Of a stretch of 44,491 bases of DNA, positions 14,879-23,521 are shown in pieces. The position numbers and the translations under genes are program-made. Source of the stretch: Micrococcales bacterium (GTDB lineage: Bacteria > Actinomycetota > Actinomycetes > Actinomycetales > Cellulomonadaceae); NCBI GenBank assembly GCA_009777345.1, contig WRMB01000031.1:1-44491 (forward strand). Reading direction: 5' to 3'. The first letter of the stretch is position 1. Every line of letters begins with the position of its first letter. The notes beneath the pieces are model-generated. The model saw only the letters and a program-made list of their open reading frames with translations. It was not told where the DNA came from and did no database searches.

Positions 14879-15538
14879 ATGGCAAAAACGTCCTACCTGG
14901 CCCGCCTCAGTTACGGTGTCCTCGCAGGCGCGCTCCTCGCGACAGGCTGCAGCGGCAGTGGTGGCAACTCGGGCGCGGCTTCAACCGCCCCCGTGGTCGC
15001 AACTTCAGGATCCATATCTCCTGCGTCTCCCGTCGAACCGGACGAAGCGACTACACCGCCCGCTTGGGAGGGTCTTGATGACACCACGCCGCAGAGGCTT
15101 GAAGGAGAGGCCGGAAATGCATATGACGATAATCATAGTTTGGTAGGCTCTCGCTGGATATATAGAGGAATTTTGTTTACAGTGCCTTTAGTTTCTGTTA
15201 TTGATGGCGATTATGAAAATGAAGGTGGGCGATGGCTCCTGGCGGACGGGGCAACGCTAAGGGTATCGACAGTTCGTCTTCAGCAGGGCGACGGTCCCAG
15301 TTCCAGTCGGGACCCTAATGATATTCAGGCTGCTGGCAATTACACAGATCTTTTTCTTGCCACAAACCCAGACGATTACGGCTCTGTCCTTTTGAACGTA
15401 TGTATCACAACAGAAAGAAGTATGAAGGAAATGGAGGGTGGTGGAACTTTTGTGTTTACAATCGAAGGCGATAACGTTCCTGGCGGGGCGGCATATAGGG
15501 CTAAGGCGGGACTTGATTTAGAAGTGGTACCAAACTAA
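14879..15538 (+). CDS. Lipoprotein with AT-rich C-terminal part, 219 aa
   Basis: A predicted lipoprotein of unknown function with lipobox ATGC (Cys24). A Ser/Thr/Pro-rich linker follows, then a beta-rich domain (SRWIYRGILFTVPLVSVIDG, then ATLRVSTVRLQQ) that ends in GLDLEVVPN. The first 75 codons have normal GC-rich usage. From about 15107 base composition falls sharply, with many A/T-ending codons. The gene looks like a GC-rich signal and linker joined to a foreign domain. The fragment at 15555-15695 is a paralogue of its C-terminus. Confidence 0.75.
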   Translation: MAKTSYLARLSYGVLAGALLATGCSGSGGNSGAASTAPVVATSGSISPASPVEPDEATTPPAWEGLDDTTPQRLEGEAGNAYDDNHSLVGSRWIYRGILFTVPLVSVIDGDYENEGGRWLLADGATLRVSTVRLQQGDGPSSSRDPNDIQAAGNYTDLFLATNPDDYGSVLLNVCITTERSMKEMEGGGTFVFTIEGDNVPGGAAYRAKAGLDLEVVPN

Positions 15539-15554
15539 TTATTGCAGTGGCCAA

Positions 15555-15695
15555 ATGGTCGCCGATATACATAGCAACATCGGAGAACGTGGGGGTAGAA
15601 GTAGTGTTGTGCTTTCCGCAGATGGTGCAGGAATCCCTGGCCGATCGGTTCTCGGGGCTGTAGCAGGACTGAATCTAGTAGCGGTATCAAACTAA
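15555..15695 (+). pseudogene. Fragment of a paralogue of the upstream lipoprotein
   Basis: A 46-codon open stretch beginning MVADIHSNIGERGG and ending GLNLVAVSN, too short to be a full gene. Its last 28 residues align without gaps to the last 28 of the lipoprotein above; compare VLSADGAGIPG...AGLNLVAVSN with VFTIEGDNVPG...AGLDLEVVPN. The DNA near the two stops is also alike (both end CAAACTAA). It lacks the signal peptide and most of the domain, so it is a leftover of a duplicated or successive cassette. Confidence 0.6.
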
Positions 15696-15944
15696 CGCTG
15701 CACGCTAGTCGCAACCGGACTATTCCCATCAGCATCCATCAATAAGACCCGGCCAATAGCCGAACCATCGGCGAAGTACTGTGTCCAGTTTTGCTTCCGA
15801 GGCCGGGGGCCCAGCCCCAGAGATAGTCGCAGTCGTATAGATAGTCGCAGTCGTCGTATAGCCCAACACCGGCACGGAAATGCTCATGGGGCGTTACCAT
15901 CCAGCACTTCCTCAAACTGCGGTCGCCGCGGTTCAGGGTCTATG
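15696..15944. other. Non-coding remnant with an 18-bp tandem repeat
   Basis: Low-GC DNA between the lipoprotein remnant and nrdF. AGATAGTCGCAGTCGTAT at 15821-15838 is followed directly by a copy with 3 extra bases (15839-15859). The minus strand has open frames here, one ending at 15692 with the protein-like string WTQYFADGSAIGRVLLMDAD, but a frame change would be needed to extend it. I take it as eroded gene material. Confidence 0.4.
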
Positions 15945-17053
<1,109 letters not shown>

Positions 17054-17136
17054 ACCGCGATCGACCGATGTCCGGCGCAAGCCGGACGAGCCGTCTCCCA
17101 GACTTCTCCCCCAAAGACGAGCGGACAGACCAAGGA

Positions 17137-17235
17137 GCGGGTGGGGGCGTCCGGTTGCGGCGCTGGCACCGGGCTTGGCGGGAGACCGGCGCAGCCGGGC
17201 GAGGGACTGCGTCGCAACCGGACGCCCCCACCCGC
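17137..17235 (-). repeat. Large hairpin with conserved 21-nt core (copy 1)
   Basis: Bases 17137-17159 and 17213-17235 are perfect reverse complements (23 bp) enclosing about 53 nt. The minus-strand 5' side of the loop holds a 21-nt core (17193-17213) that recurs exactly at 37081-37101, also beside a stem but of different sequence. It lies 29 bases after the nrdE stop, so it may end or process the nrdE transcript before nrdF. Confidence 0.7.
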
Positions 17236-17263
17236 GGCCCAACCCGACCAGCCACGACCGATC

Positions 17264-19408
17264 TCACAGCATGCACGACACACACCCCTCCACCTCAGTC
17301 CCCTCCAACGCCATCTGCCGCAACCGCACGTAGTAGATCGTCTTTATCCCCCTCCGCCAGGCGTAGATCTGGGCCCGGTTGAGGTCTCGGGTGGTGGCGG
17401 TGTCCTTGAAGAACAGGGTCAGCGACAGTCCTTGGTCGACGTGCTGGGTGGCCTCGGCGTACGTGTCGATGATCTTCTCGTAGCCGATCTCGTAGGCGTC
17501 GGCGTAGTACTCGAGGTTGTCGTCGTCCATGAACGGCGCCGGGTAGTACACCCGTCCGATCTTGCCCTCTTTGCGGATCTCGATCTTCGACGCGATCGGG
17601 TGGATCGAGCTGGTCGAGTGGTTGATGTAGGAGATCGAGCCGGTGGGCGGCACGGCCTGGAGGTTCTGGTTGTACATGCCGTGCGCGGCGACGTCGGCGG
17701 CCAGGGTGCGCCAGTCGTCGGGCGTGGGGATCGGCACCCCGGCGTCGGCGAACAGGCGGGCGACCCGTTCGGTACGCGGCACCCACTCACCCTCGATGTA
17801 TTTCGTGAAGTACTCGCCGGTCGCGTAGGTCGAGTCCGCAAAACCGCCGAACGAACGGCCGCGCTCCTGGGCGAGCAGGTTCGACGTCCGCACCACGTGG
17901 TAGGCGACGGTGTAGAAGTACATGTTGGTGAAGTCCAGACCCTCGGGCGAACCGTAGTGGATGCGTTCGCGGGCGAGGTACCCGTGCAGGTTCATCTGGC
18001 CCAGGCCGATGGCGTGGCTGGACTCGTTACCCAGCTTGACGGAGGGCACCGACTCGATGGCGGTCTGGTCGGACACGGCGGTGAGCGCCCGGACCGCGGT
18101 CTCCACGCTGCGGCCCAGGTCGCCGCCGTCCATGGCCAGGGCGATGTTCAGCGAACCGAGGTTGCAGGAGACGTCCCGGCCGACCGTGGCGTACGACAGG
18201 TCCTCGTTGTAGGTGGACGGGGTGGCGACCTGCAGGATCTCCGAGCACAGGTTCGACATGGTGATCTTGCCGGCGATCGGGTTGGCCCGGTTCACCGTGT
18301 CCTCGAACACGATGTACGGGTAGCCCGACTCGAACTGGATCTCGGCCAGCCGCTGGAAGAACTCGCGGGCGTCGATACGCGACTTACGGATCCGGGGGTC
18401 GTCGACCATCTCGTGGTACCTGGCGCTGAAGTCCACGTCGGCGAACGGCACCCCGTAGACCCGTTCCACGTCGTACGGGCTGAACAGGTACATCGGTTCG
18501 TTCCTCTTCGCCAGGTGGAACGTGACGTCCGGGATGACGACGCCCAGGCTGAGCGTCTTGATCCGGATCTTCTCGTCGGCGTTCTCCCGCTTGGTGTCCA
18601 GGAACCGGTAGATGTCCGGGTGGTGGGCGTGCAGGTAGACCGCACCGGCACCCTGCCGCGCGCCGAGCTGGTTGGCGTAGGAGAACGAGTCTTCCAGCAG
18701 CTTCATCACCGGGACGACGCCCGAGCTCTGGTTCTCGATGTGCTTGATCGGCGCGCCGTGCTCCCGGATGTTGCTCAGCAGCAGCGCCACCCCGCCGCCG
18801 CGCTTGGACAGCTGCAGGGCGGAGTTGATGCCGCGCGCGATGGACTCCATGTTGTCCTCGATGCGCAGCAGGAAGCAGGAGACCGGTTCGCCGCGCTGCG
18901 CCTTGCCCAGGTTGAGGAAGGTCGGCGTGGCCGGCTGGAAGCGCCCGGAGACGATCTCGTCGATCAGGTGCAGGGCGAAGTCCTCGTCCCCGTCGGCCAG
19001 GGCCAGCGACACCATGGTCACCCGGTCTTCGAAGCGTTCCAGGTAGCGCTGCCCGTCGAACGTCTTCAGGGTGTAGCTGGTGTAGTACTTGAACGCACCG
19101 AGGAAGGTGGAGAACCGGAACTTCTTGGAGTACGCGAACTCGAACGCCCGGTGCAGGAACTGGTTCGAGTACTTCGCCAGGACCTCCGGGTCGTAGTACT
19201 TGTTCTCGACCAGGTACTCCAACTTTTCGTCAAGATCGTGGAAGAAGACGGTGTTCTGGTTGACGTGCTGCAGGAAGTACTGCCGCGCCGCCTCACGGTC
19301 GGCCGCGAACTGGATCTTCCCGTCGGCGTCGTACAGGTTGAGCATCGCGTTGAGCGCGTGGTAGTCCAGCTCGGACTGCTCGTTGCGCGGCTCGGTGATG
19401 ACGGTCAC
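17264..19408 (-). CDS. nrdE: Class Ib ribonucleotide reductase large subunit NrdE
   Basis: NrdE reduces ribonucleoside diphosphates. The 714-residue product is full length. Landmarks are VSCFLL and [10 protein letters not shown], which carry the redox-active Cys pair; NLCSEIL with the thiyl-radical Cys; and a C-terminal CVSCML whose cysteines are re-reduced by NrdH. The N-terminus ([15 protein letters not shown]) is the short class Ib form without the ATP-cone. The start is the GTG at 19408 with AGAGGA upstream. It lies 145 bases after nrdH; no nrdI is found between them, where most operons have it. Confidence 0.96.
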   Translation of the reverse strand: MTVITEPRNEQSELDYHALNAMLNLYDADGKIQFAADREAARQYFLQHVNQNTVFFHDLDEKLEYLVENKYYDPEVLAKYSNQFLHRAFEFAYSKKFRFSTFLGAFKYYTSYTLKTFDGQRYLERFEDRVTMVSLALADGDEDFALHLIDEIVSGRFQPATPTFLNLGKAQRGEPVSCFLLRIEDNMESIARGINSALQLSKRGGGVALLLSNIREHGAPIKHIENQSSGVVPVMKLLEDSFSYANQLGARQGAGAVYLHAHHPDIYRFLDTKRENADEKIRIKTLSLGVVIPDVTFHLAKRNEPMYLFSPYDVERVYGVPFADVDFSARYHEMVDDPRIRKSRIDAREFFQRLAEIQFESGYPYIVFEDTVNRANPIAGKITMSNLCSEILQVATPSTYNEDLSYATVGRDVSCNLGSLNIALAMDGGDLGRSVETAVRALTAVSDQTAIESVPSVKLGNESSHAIGLGQMNLHGYLARERIHYGSPEGLDFTNMYFYTVAYHVVRTSNLLAQERGRSFGGFADSTYATGEYFTKYIEGEWVPRTERVARLFADAGVPIPTPDDWRTLAADVAAHGMYNQNLQAVPPTGSISYINHSTSSIHPIASKIEIRKEGKIGRVYYPAPFMDDDNLEYYADAYEIGYEKIIDTYAEATQHVDQGLSLTLFFKDTATTRDLNRAQIYAWRRGIKTIYYVRLRQMALEGTEVEGCVSCML

Positions 19409-19553
19409 GTGGTCCTCTGTCCGGGCGCTGGGCGCCCTGCTCGGCGGCCGCTGGCCTGTGTGGGTGCCAGCCGGGCCGGCGCGGTACTGTCCGGGCGCCG
19501 GCCCGGGGCGTTGGTCTCCGCGGGTCCAGCAGGTGGCGGACCCCGGCGGAGGT

Positions 19554-19796
19554 CTAGGCGACGGACGAGGTCCTGGCCGCGATAGCGGCGATCTTGTCCG
19601 GCCGGTAGCCCGACCAGTGGTCGCCGCCGGCCGTGACGACCGGGGCCTGGAGGTGGCCGAGCGACATGACGTAGTCGCGGGCGTCGGCGTCTTCGCTGAT
19701 GTCTACGACGGTGTAGTCGTGACCGGCCCTGTCGAGCGCGCGGTAGGTCGCCGTGCACTGGACGCACGACGGCTTGCTGTAGACGGTGATCGGCAT
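19554..19796 (-). CDS. nrdH: Glutaredoxin-like NrdH
   Basis: NrdH is the thioredoxin-reductase-dependent redoxin that reduces the class Ib enzyme. The 80-residue product has the CVQC active site near the N-terminus ([16 protein letters not shown]), and the family's APVV cis-Pro and WSGYRPDKI segments. The start is the ATG at 19796 with GAGGAG upstream. It is the first gene of the nrdHEF transcript and follows two NrdR-like boxes. Confidence 0.95.
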   Translation of the reverse strand: MPITVYSKPSCVQCTATYRALDRAGHDYTVVDISEDADARDYVMSLGHLQAPVVTAGGDHWSGYRPDKIAAIAARTSSVA

Positions 19797-19934
19797 CGAT
19801 ACTCCTCTGTTCCGTAGTCCCTGACGGGGTACTGGCCTGCTTCGGGTGCCCCCAGCCACAGCCCCTGCCGCTCAGGTTCCTCCCCCTCTGGTGTCCTCCT
19901 GAGCGCGCTACCGGACCGGCGGCGAACTCCGTCA

Positions 19935-19981
19935 ACACTACACCTAGTGGTCGAACTGGCAACTCACCACTAGGTGTTGTG
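19935..19981 (-). promoter_or_regulatory. Two NrdR-like boxes upstream of nrdH
   Basis: Box 1, ACACTACACCTAGTGG (19935-19950), and box 2, ACCACTAGGTGTTGTG (19966-19981), resemble the NrdR consensus (ACAC-A/T-rich-GTGT). The second is close to the reverse complement of the first. Their starts are 31 bp apart, three helical turns, which is the usual arrangement for NrdR, the repressor of ribonucleotide reductase genes. The rest of 19797-20182 shows no gene. Confidence 0.75.
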
Positions 19982-20182
19982 CTTACACCGATGTGGTTTT
20001 CACCCTGTGCACAACCTCGTCCACCGGACCGACCAGGCTCTCACCAGTGCTGACGTCCGCCCTGTCCACACCCCCGCGGGACGACGCGCCGACCGCAGCG
20101 GCGTGTCGTCCACAGCCTCGTCCCCCGTTCGGCCCGACGGAGACATGTCCAGGGCTGTCCTACCCGAGTGACAGCAAACCGA

Positions 20183-20221
20183 GCGGGGCAACTTACGGCG
20201 TCGCGGTCGAATTTGCCCCGC
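20183..20221. promoter_or_regulatory. Inverted repeat at the fic promoter
   Basis: GCGGGGCAA (20183-20191) and TTGCCCCGC (20213-20221) form a 9-bp inverted repeat, ending 10 bases before the -10 box. A smaller inverted repeat, ACTTG/CAAGT, straddles the start codon (20234-20251). Both suit control by the protein's own winged helix, which is inference. Confidence 0.45.
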
Positions 20222-20230
20222 CCAGTTAGA

Positions 20231-20236
20231 TAGACT
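20231..20236 (+). promoter_or_regulatory. -10 box for leaderless fic
   Basis: TAGACT is followed by 6 nt and then the ATG at 20243. No Shine-Dalgarno sequence is present. Confidence 0.55.
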
Positions 20237-20242
20237 TGCCCT

Positions 20243-21289
20243 ATGACAAGTTCGGGCCGAGGAGGACGTCCCGGCCGCCGGGCGGTCTTCGAGCAGTTCG
20301 CCGCCGCTGTCGCCGAGCTGGAGTCCCTGGGTGGCCTGCCCGCGTTCGACGACACCGCCGACCTATGGCACGACCTGTGGCACATGGAGGTGCACCACTC
20401 CACTGCGGTCGAGGGCAACACTCTGGTGCTGCGCGAGGTGGAGCAGCTGCTCGACCAGGGACGTGCCGTCGGAGCCAAAGATCTCAAGGACTACATGGAG
20501 GTGCTCGGCTACGCCGAAGCGTCACGCTGGGTATTCGAACAGTCCGGGCACGCGCGGACCGCTCACGGCGACCGGCTGGTCACCCTCACCGAGCTGCGGC
20601 AGCTGCACCATGTCGCCATGACACGAGTCTGGGAGGTCGCCCCTAATCCCGCCGCCGAGCCGTCTGAGGCCCCAGGCAGCTTCCGGCGCCACGAGATCGC
20701 GGCGTTTCCCCGCGGCATGAAGCCACCGACGTTTCCCATCGTTCCCGCCATGGTCGACGCCTGGCTCGACGACGTGAGCACGTTCGGCGAGGACGTCACA
20801 GCAGGTCGGCTCTCGCTGGTCGACGCTCCTGGTCGGCTGGCCCAGATCCACGTGGAGCTCGAACGTATCCACCCGTTCCTGGACGGCAACGGCCGGACCG
20901 GCCGCCTGGTGCTCAACCTCGTCATCGGCCGGCTCGGCTGGGCACCCGTCGTCATTCTCAAGAGCCAGCGGCAACGCTATCTCAACGCCCTCATGAGGGC
21001 CGATGCCGGCGACCATTCCGCCCTGGCCGAGATCATCGCCCGTGCCTCGGTCGCCAGCCTGCACCGCCTCCTGCCACGTCTGGCCGAGACCACAGACCTG
21101 GTCCCACTGCGCGCCCTTGTCGACGACCGCATCTCCCTGGACGCCCTGCGCCGCGCCGTCGCCCGCCGTCGCCTCGACGCCACCATGGACGCTCACGGTA
21201 CCTGGCGCTCCACCCGCGCCGCCGTCGACCAGTACCTCACCACCCGGCACCGTCGCACGACGCACGGCGCCGATCTGCCCTCTCCCTGA
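20243..21289 (+). CDS. Fic-domain protein, second copy, class II
   Basis: A 348-residue Fic-family protein. The core motif HPFLDGNGRTGR (210-221) is complete with catalytic His210. The N-terminal inhibitory motif HSTAVEGN (Ser53, Glu57) marks it as class II. The C-terminal part (ISLDALRRAVARRRLDATMD and onwards to DQYLTTRH) looks like a winged helix or helical DNA-binding tail. It is only loosely similar to the Fic protein at 13059-14075, so the two are not a recent duplication. Its leaderless promoter and operator-like repeats suggest an autoregulated accessory gene. Confidence 0.88.
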   Translation: MTSSGRGGRPGRRAVFEQFAAAVAELESLGGLPAFDDTADLWHDLWHMEVHHSTAVEGNTLVLREVEQLLDQGRAVGAKDLKDYMEVLGYAEASRWVFEQSGHARTAHGDRLVTLTELRQLHHVAMTRVWEVAPNPAAEPSEAPGSFRRHEIAAFPRGMKPPTFPIVPAMVDAWLDDVSTFGEDVTAGRLSLVDAPGRLAQIHVELERIHPFLDGNGRTGRLVLNLVIGRLGWAPVVILKSQRQRYLNALMRADAGDHSALAEIIARASVASLHRLLPRLAETTDLVPLRALVDDRISLDALRRAVARRRLDATMDAHGTWRSTRAAVDQYLTTRHRRTTHGADLPSP

Positions 21290-21355
21290 GATCTGACCAC
21301 CTGGACCATATCTGCGTTCAGCACCTGGCGATGGGTGCCACAACCCCGACCGTCG

Positions 21356-21418
21356 ATTCGAGACTTCTGTCGCGGATTCGAGAGTTTAACTCTCGAATCC
21401 GCGACAGAAGTCTCGAAT
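21356..21418. terminator. Loop-less palindrome between convergent genes
   Basis: Bases 21356-21386 and 21388-21418 are perfect reverse complements (31 bp) around a single base, so the DNA can extrude as a cruciform. It lies between fic and the convergent SUKH-like gene. No T tract follows. The arms begin TTCGAGACTT. Confidence 0.65.
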
Positions 21419-21510
21419 TGATGCGACGCGCCGGTCGGCAACCCCGGCGTGAAAGTGTCGCACCGGCGGATCTCAGATCCGTCCGGTTCGCGTTCCGAGG
21501 CGAACGCGCG

Positions 21511-22158
21511 TCACGAGAGGGCGTTCACCCACCGGCACCAGACGTCGTCGGTGTCGGCATCCCCCATCTCTGAAGGGAACGGGACGATTTCTAGAGCCGT
21601 CGCTGGGATGGTGGTGCTGAACGTCGAGGTGACCCAGCGACGGTACGGCTCGTTGGCCACCTGGCGATCTGGTTCGGGTTGAGGAGGCTGGTGCCAGTCC
21701 TCGTTCCAGCAGATCTCGTCGTAGCCGATGGCGACGAGCCGGAGGAAGTCGACAGCGTCGTCGCCCAGGACGCACGTGAGGAGCGACCCGCTTCCCGAAC
21801 CCAGATGAACGATGCGGGTCCGCCCGTCCGGATCCGCCCAGAGCGCTGCCTGGGATCCGTCAGAACCCGTCCTGCAGAAGGGCCAAAGCCTGGGCGGCCC
21901 GTCGGGGAAGTCGTGCAGCTTCAGGCCGAACCACGCGGTGACACAGTTCTCCACCCCGTCGGACGTGCACCCATAGAGCATCAGATTCGTTCCGGGACCC
22001 CTCAGCCCCTGAGCGGACAGATATCCGAACAGCTCCCCGTCGTCACGTCGTCTGACGAACCCGTTGTCGTCCACCCATTCGAAGAGCATTCGAAGGGGAT
22101 CAGGAACGTCGATGCCTAGCGGAACCCGGGACAGCAGCGACGTGACGAACTCGCCCAT
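21511..22158 (-). CDS. SMI1/KNR4 (SUKH)-like immunity-type protein
   Basis: A 215-residue protein of SUKH type, a fold used by immunity proteins against polymorphic toxins. Family-like features are the N-terminal helical segment, WFGLKLHDFPDGPPRLWPF, DPDGRTRIVHLGSGSGSLL and the helix DDAVDFLRLVAIGYDEICW followed by a C-terminal tail. It has no signal peptide. No toxin gene is visible beside it, so it may be an orphan immunity gene or serve another role. The start is leaderless-type (TAGGCT, 6 nt, ATG). Confidence 0.7.
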   Translation of the reverse strand: MGEFVTSLLSRVPLGIDVPDPLRMLFEWVDDNGFVRRRDDGELFGYLSAQGLRGPGTNLMLYGCTSDGVENCVTAWFGLKLHDFPDGPPRLWPFCRTGSDGSQAALWADPDGRTRIVHLGSGSGSLLTCVLGDDAVDFLRLVAIGYDEICWNEDWHQPPQPEPDRQVANEPYRRWVTSTFSTTIPATALEIVPFPSEMGDADTDDVWCRWVNALS

Positions 22159-22164
22159 GGGCAG

Positions 22165-22170
22165 AGCCTA
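22165..22170 (-). promoter_or_regulatory. -10 box for leaderless SUKH-like gene
   Basis: On the minus strand TAGGCT is followed by 6 nt and then the ATG at 22158. Confidence 0.5.
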
Positions 22171-22355
22171 TACCGCGGTAACGGAGTCGGGCGTGCCGTT
22201 GGCCGAACAGCAGTCGACACGTGCAAAGGTCCGGCAGCCCGGCACCCGCCGGGCACAGAGCGGATACGGCCACCGGTGCTAGTGCTGGGCGGTGGCTCTC
22301 ACGTCCTTCCCCCGGCCGCCGATGGTGAGACGAAGAGCACATGAGGGAGAGCGTC

Positions 22356-23468
22356 GTGACCGGTCAGGCTTCGGCCACGGACCTGTACGCGCTCCTCGGC
22401 GTGCCGTCCGACGCCGACGCCGCGGCTATCAAGACGGCCTACCGTCGCCGGGCCCGGGCGCTGCACCCCGACCGCAACCCCGACGACCCCGCCGCGGACG
22501 AGAAGTTCTCCGCCGTCCGCGAGGCCTACGAGGTGCTGTCGAACCCCTCCCGCCGTCAGGAGTACGACCAGCACCGGCGTCGACCCCGACCTCCCCCGGC
22601 GGCCCGGCCGGCACCCGCGGCCCGACCGGCCTACCAGCCTCCCAGCCGCGACCGGCCCCACCGCGGACACCCGGTTGACGGGCGTCGTCTGGAGTTCGAC
22701 GTGGTGGCGCGACCACCGAGCACCCCGGACCTGTCGCGGCTCGACCGGTGGAGCCGCGGGGCTGGTACCGCGGCAGCCGTGGTCGTGGTCGCCACGACCG
22801 TCCTGGGGCGCCGCGGCACCGGCGCGGTCAGCACGGGCGGTGTGGTGCTGCTGACGCTGGCGGTCCTGACGCTGCTCGGGCTGCTGTTCGTCCGCACCGC
22901 ACGTCCACGCCGGGGACGGCTGCACCTCGTGGTGGGCCCGGGGTCGTTGACCTTCCCGGCCCGGCGGGGGTGGCGCTGGTTCGGCCCGACGGTCCGTCAG
23001 GTGGCGCTGGTCGGTCTGCTGGGGGCGGGGCTGGCGAACGTCGGCAATGCGGCCCTGGTCCTGTTCCGGGTCTGGGGCCCGTGGAACGCTCTGGTCCTGC
23101 TGCTCCTGGGCGCGGTGGTGGTGCAGCGGGTGGTGTCGGGGTCGGTCTGGTCGCTGGTGGGGCGGCAGGCGCGCGGTCGGCCACCCGAACTGACGATCAC
23201 CGCCGAAGGCGTCGGCTACGTCAAGGGCTCCACCTTCTGGTCGTGCCGCTGGTCCGAGCTGGTCGAGATCGGCGCGCCGACCCTCACCGGTGCCACCCGG
23301 CTCACCACGGTCCGGTCCCGGGTCCGGCTCGGCGCGCACCGCCTGGACTCCGACGCCGGGCTCGTCCTGCAGGTCCTCGCGTTCTACGCCGCCAACCTGG
23401 CCGCCCGCCACGAGATCGGCACCGGCGCGGTGACCCGTCTGCTCCGCGGCGACTTCGACACCGTCTGA
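22356..23468 (+). CDS. Membrane-bound J-domain protein
   Basis: A 370-residue protein starting with a complete J domain (residues 8-70; HPD at 37-39), which should stimulate the ATPase of DnaK. A Pro/Arg-rich linker follows, then four predicted membrane segments (for example VVLLTLAVLTLLGLLFV and ALVLLLLGAVVVQRVV), and a C-terminal soluble domain (PELTITAEGVGYVKGSTFW) like a short PH-type domain. It would recruit DnaK to the membrane. The GTG at 22356 is 5 nt after AGGGAGA; the ATG at 22341 is a weaker start. It ends at a hairpin shared with the convergent gene. Confidence 0.82.
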   Translation: MTGQASATDLYALLGVPSDADAAAIKTAYRRRARALHPDRNPDDPAADEKFSAVREAYEVLSNPSRRQEYDQHRRRPRPPPAARPAPAARPAYQPPSRDRPHRGHPVDGRRLEFDVVARPPSTPDLSRLDRWSRGAGTAAAVVVVATTVLGRRGTGAVSTGGVVLLTLAVLTLLGLLFVRTARPRRGRLHLVVGPGSLTFPARRGWRWFGPTVRQVALVGLLGAGLANVGNAALVLFRVWGPWNALVLLLLGAVVVQRVVSGSVWSLVGRQARGRPPELTITAEGVGYVKGSTFWSCRWSELVEIGAPTLTGATRLTTVRSRVRLGAHRLDSDAGLVLQVLAFYAANLAARHEIGTGAVTRLLRGDFDTV

Positions 23469-23492
23469 GTCGCGCGTTCTTCCAACGTGGTA

Positions 23493-23521
23493 GAAGAACT
23501 CTTCGAAGACGCGAGTTCTTC
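23493..23521. terminator. Short hairpin between convergent genes
   Basis: GAAGAACTC (23493-23501) pairs with GAGTTCTTC (23513-23521), 9 bp around 11 nt. It overlaps the stop of the minus-strand repeat protein and lies 24 bases after the J-protein stop, so it can end both transcripts. Confidence 0.55.

Noticed and set aside
15821..15859. Tandem repeat as a CRISPR array
   Set aside because: Only two adjacent copies, without spacers and without cas genes.
17141..19585. 814-codon plus-strand frame antisense to nrdE
   Set aside because: It is a shadow of nrdE, which has all catalytic motifs on the other strand.
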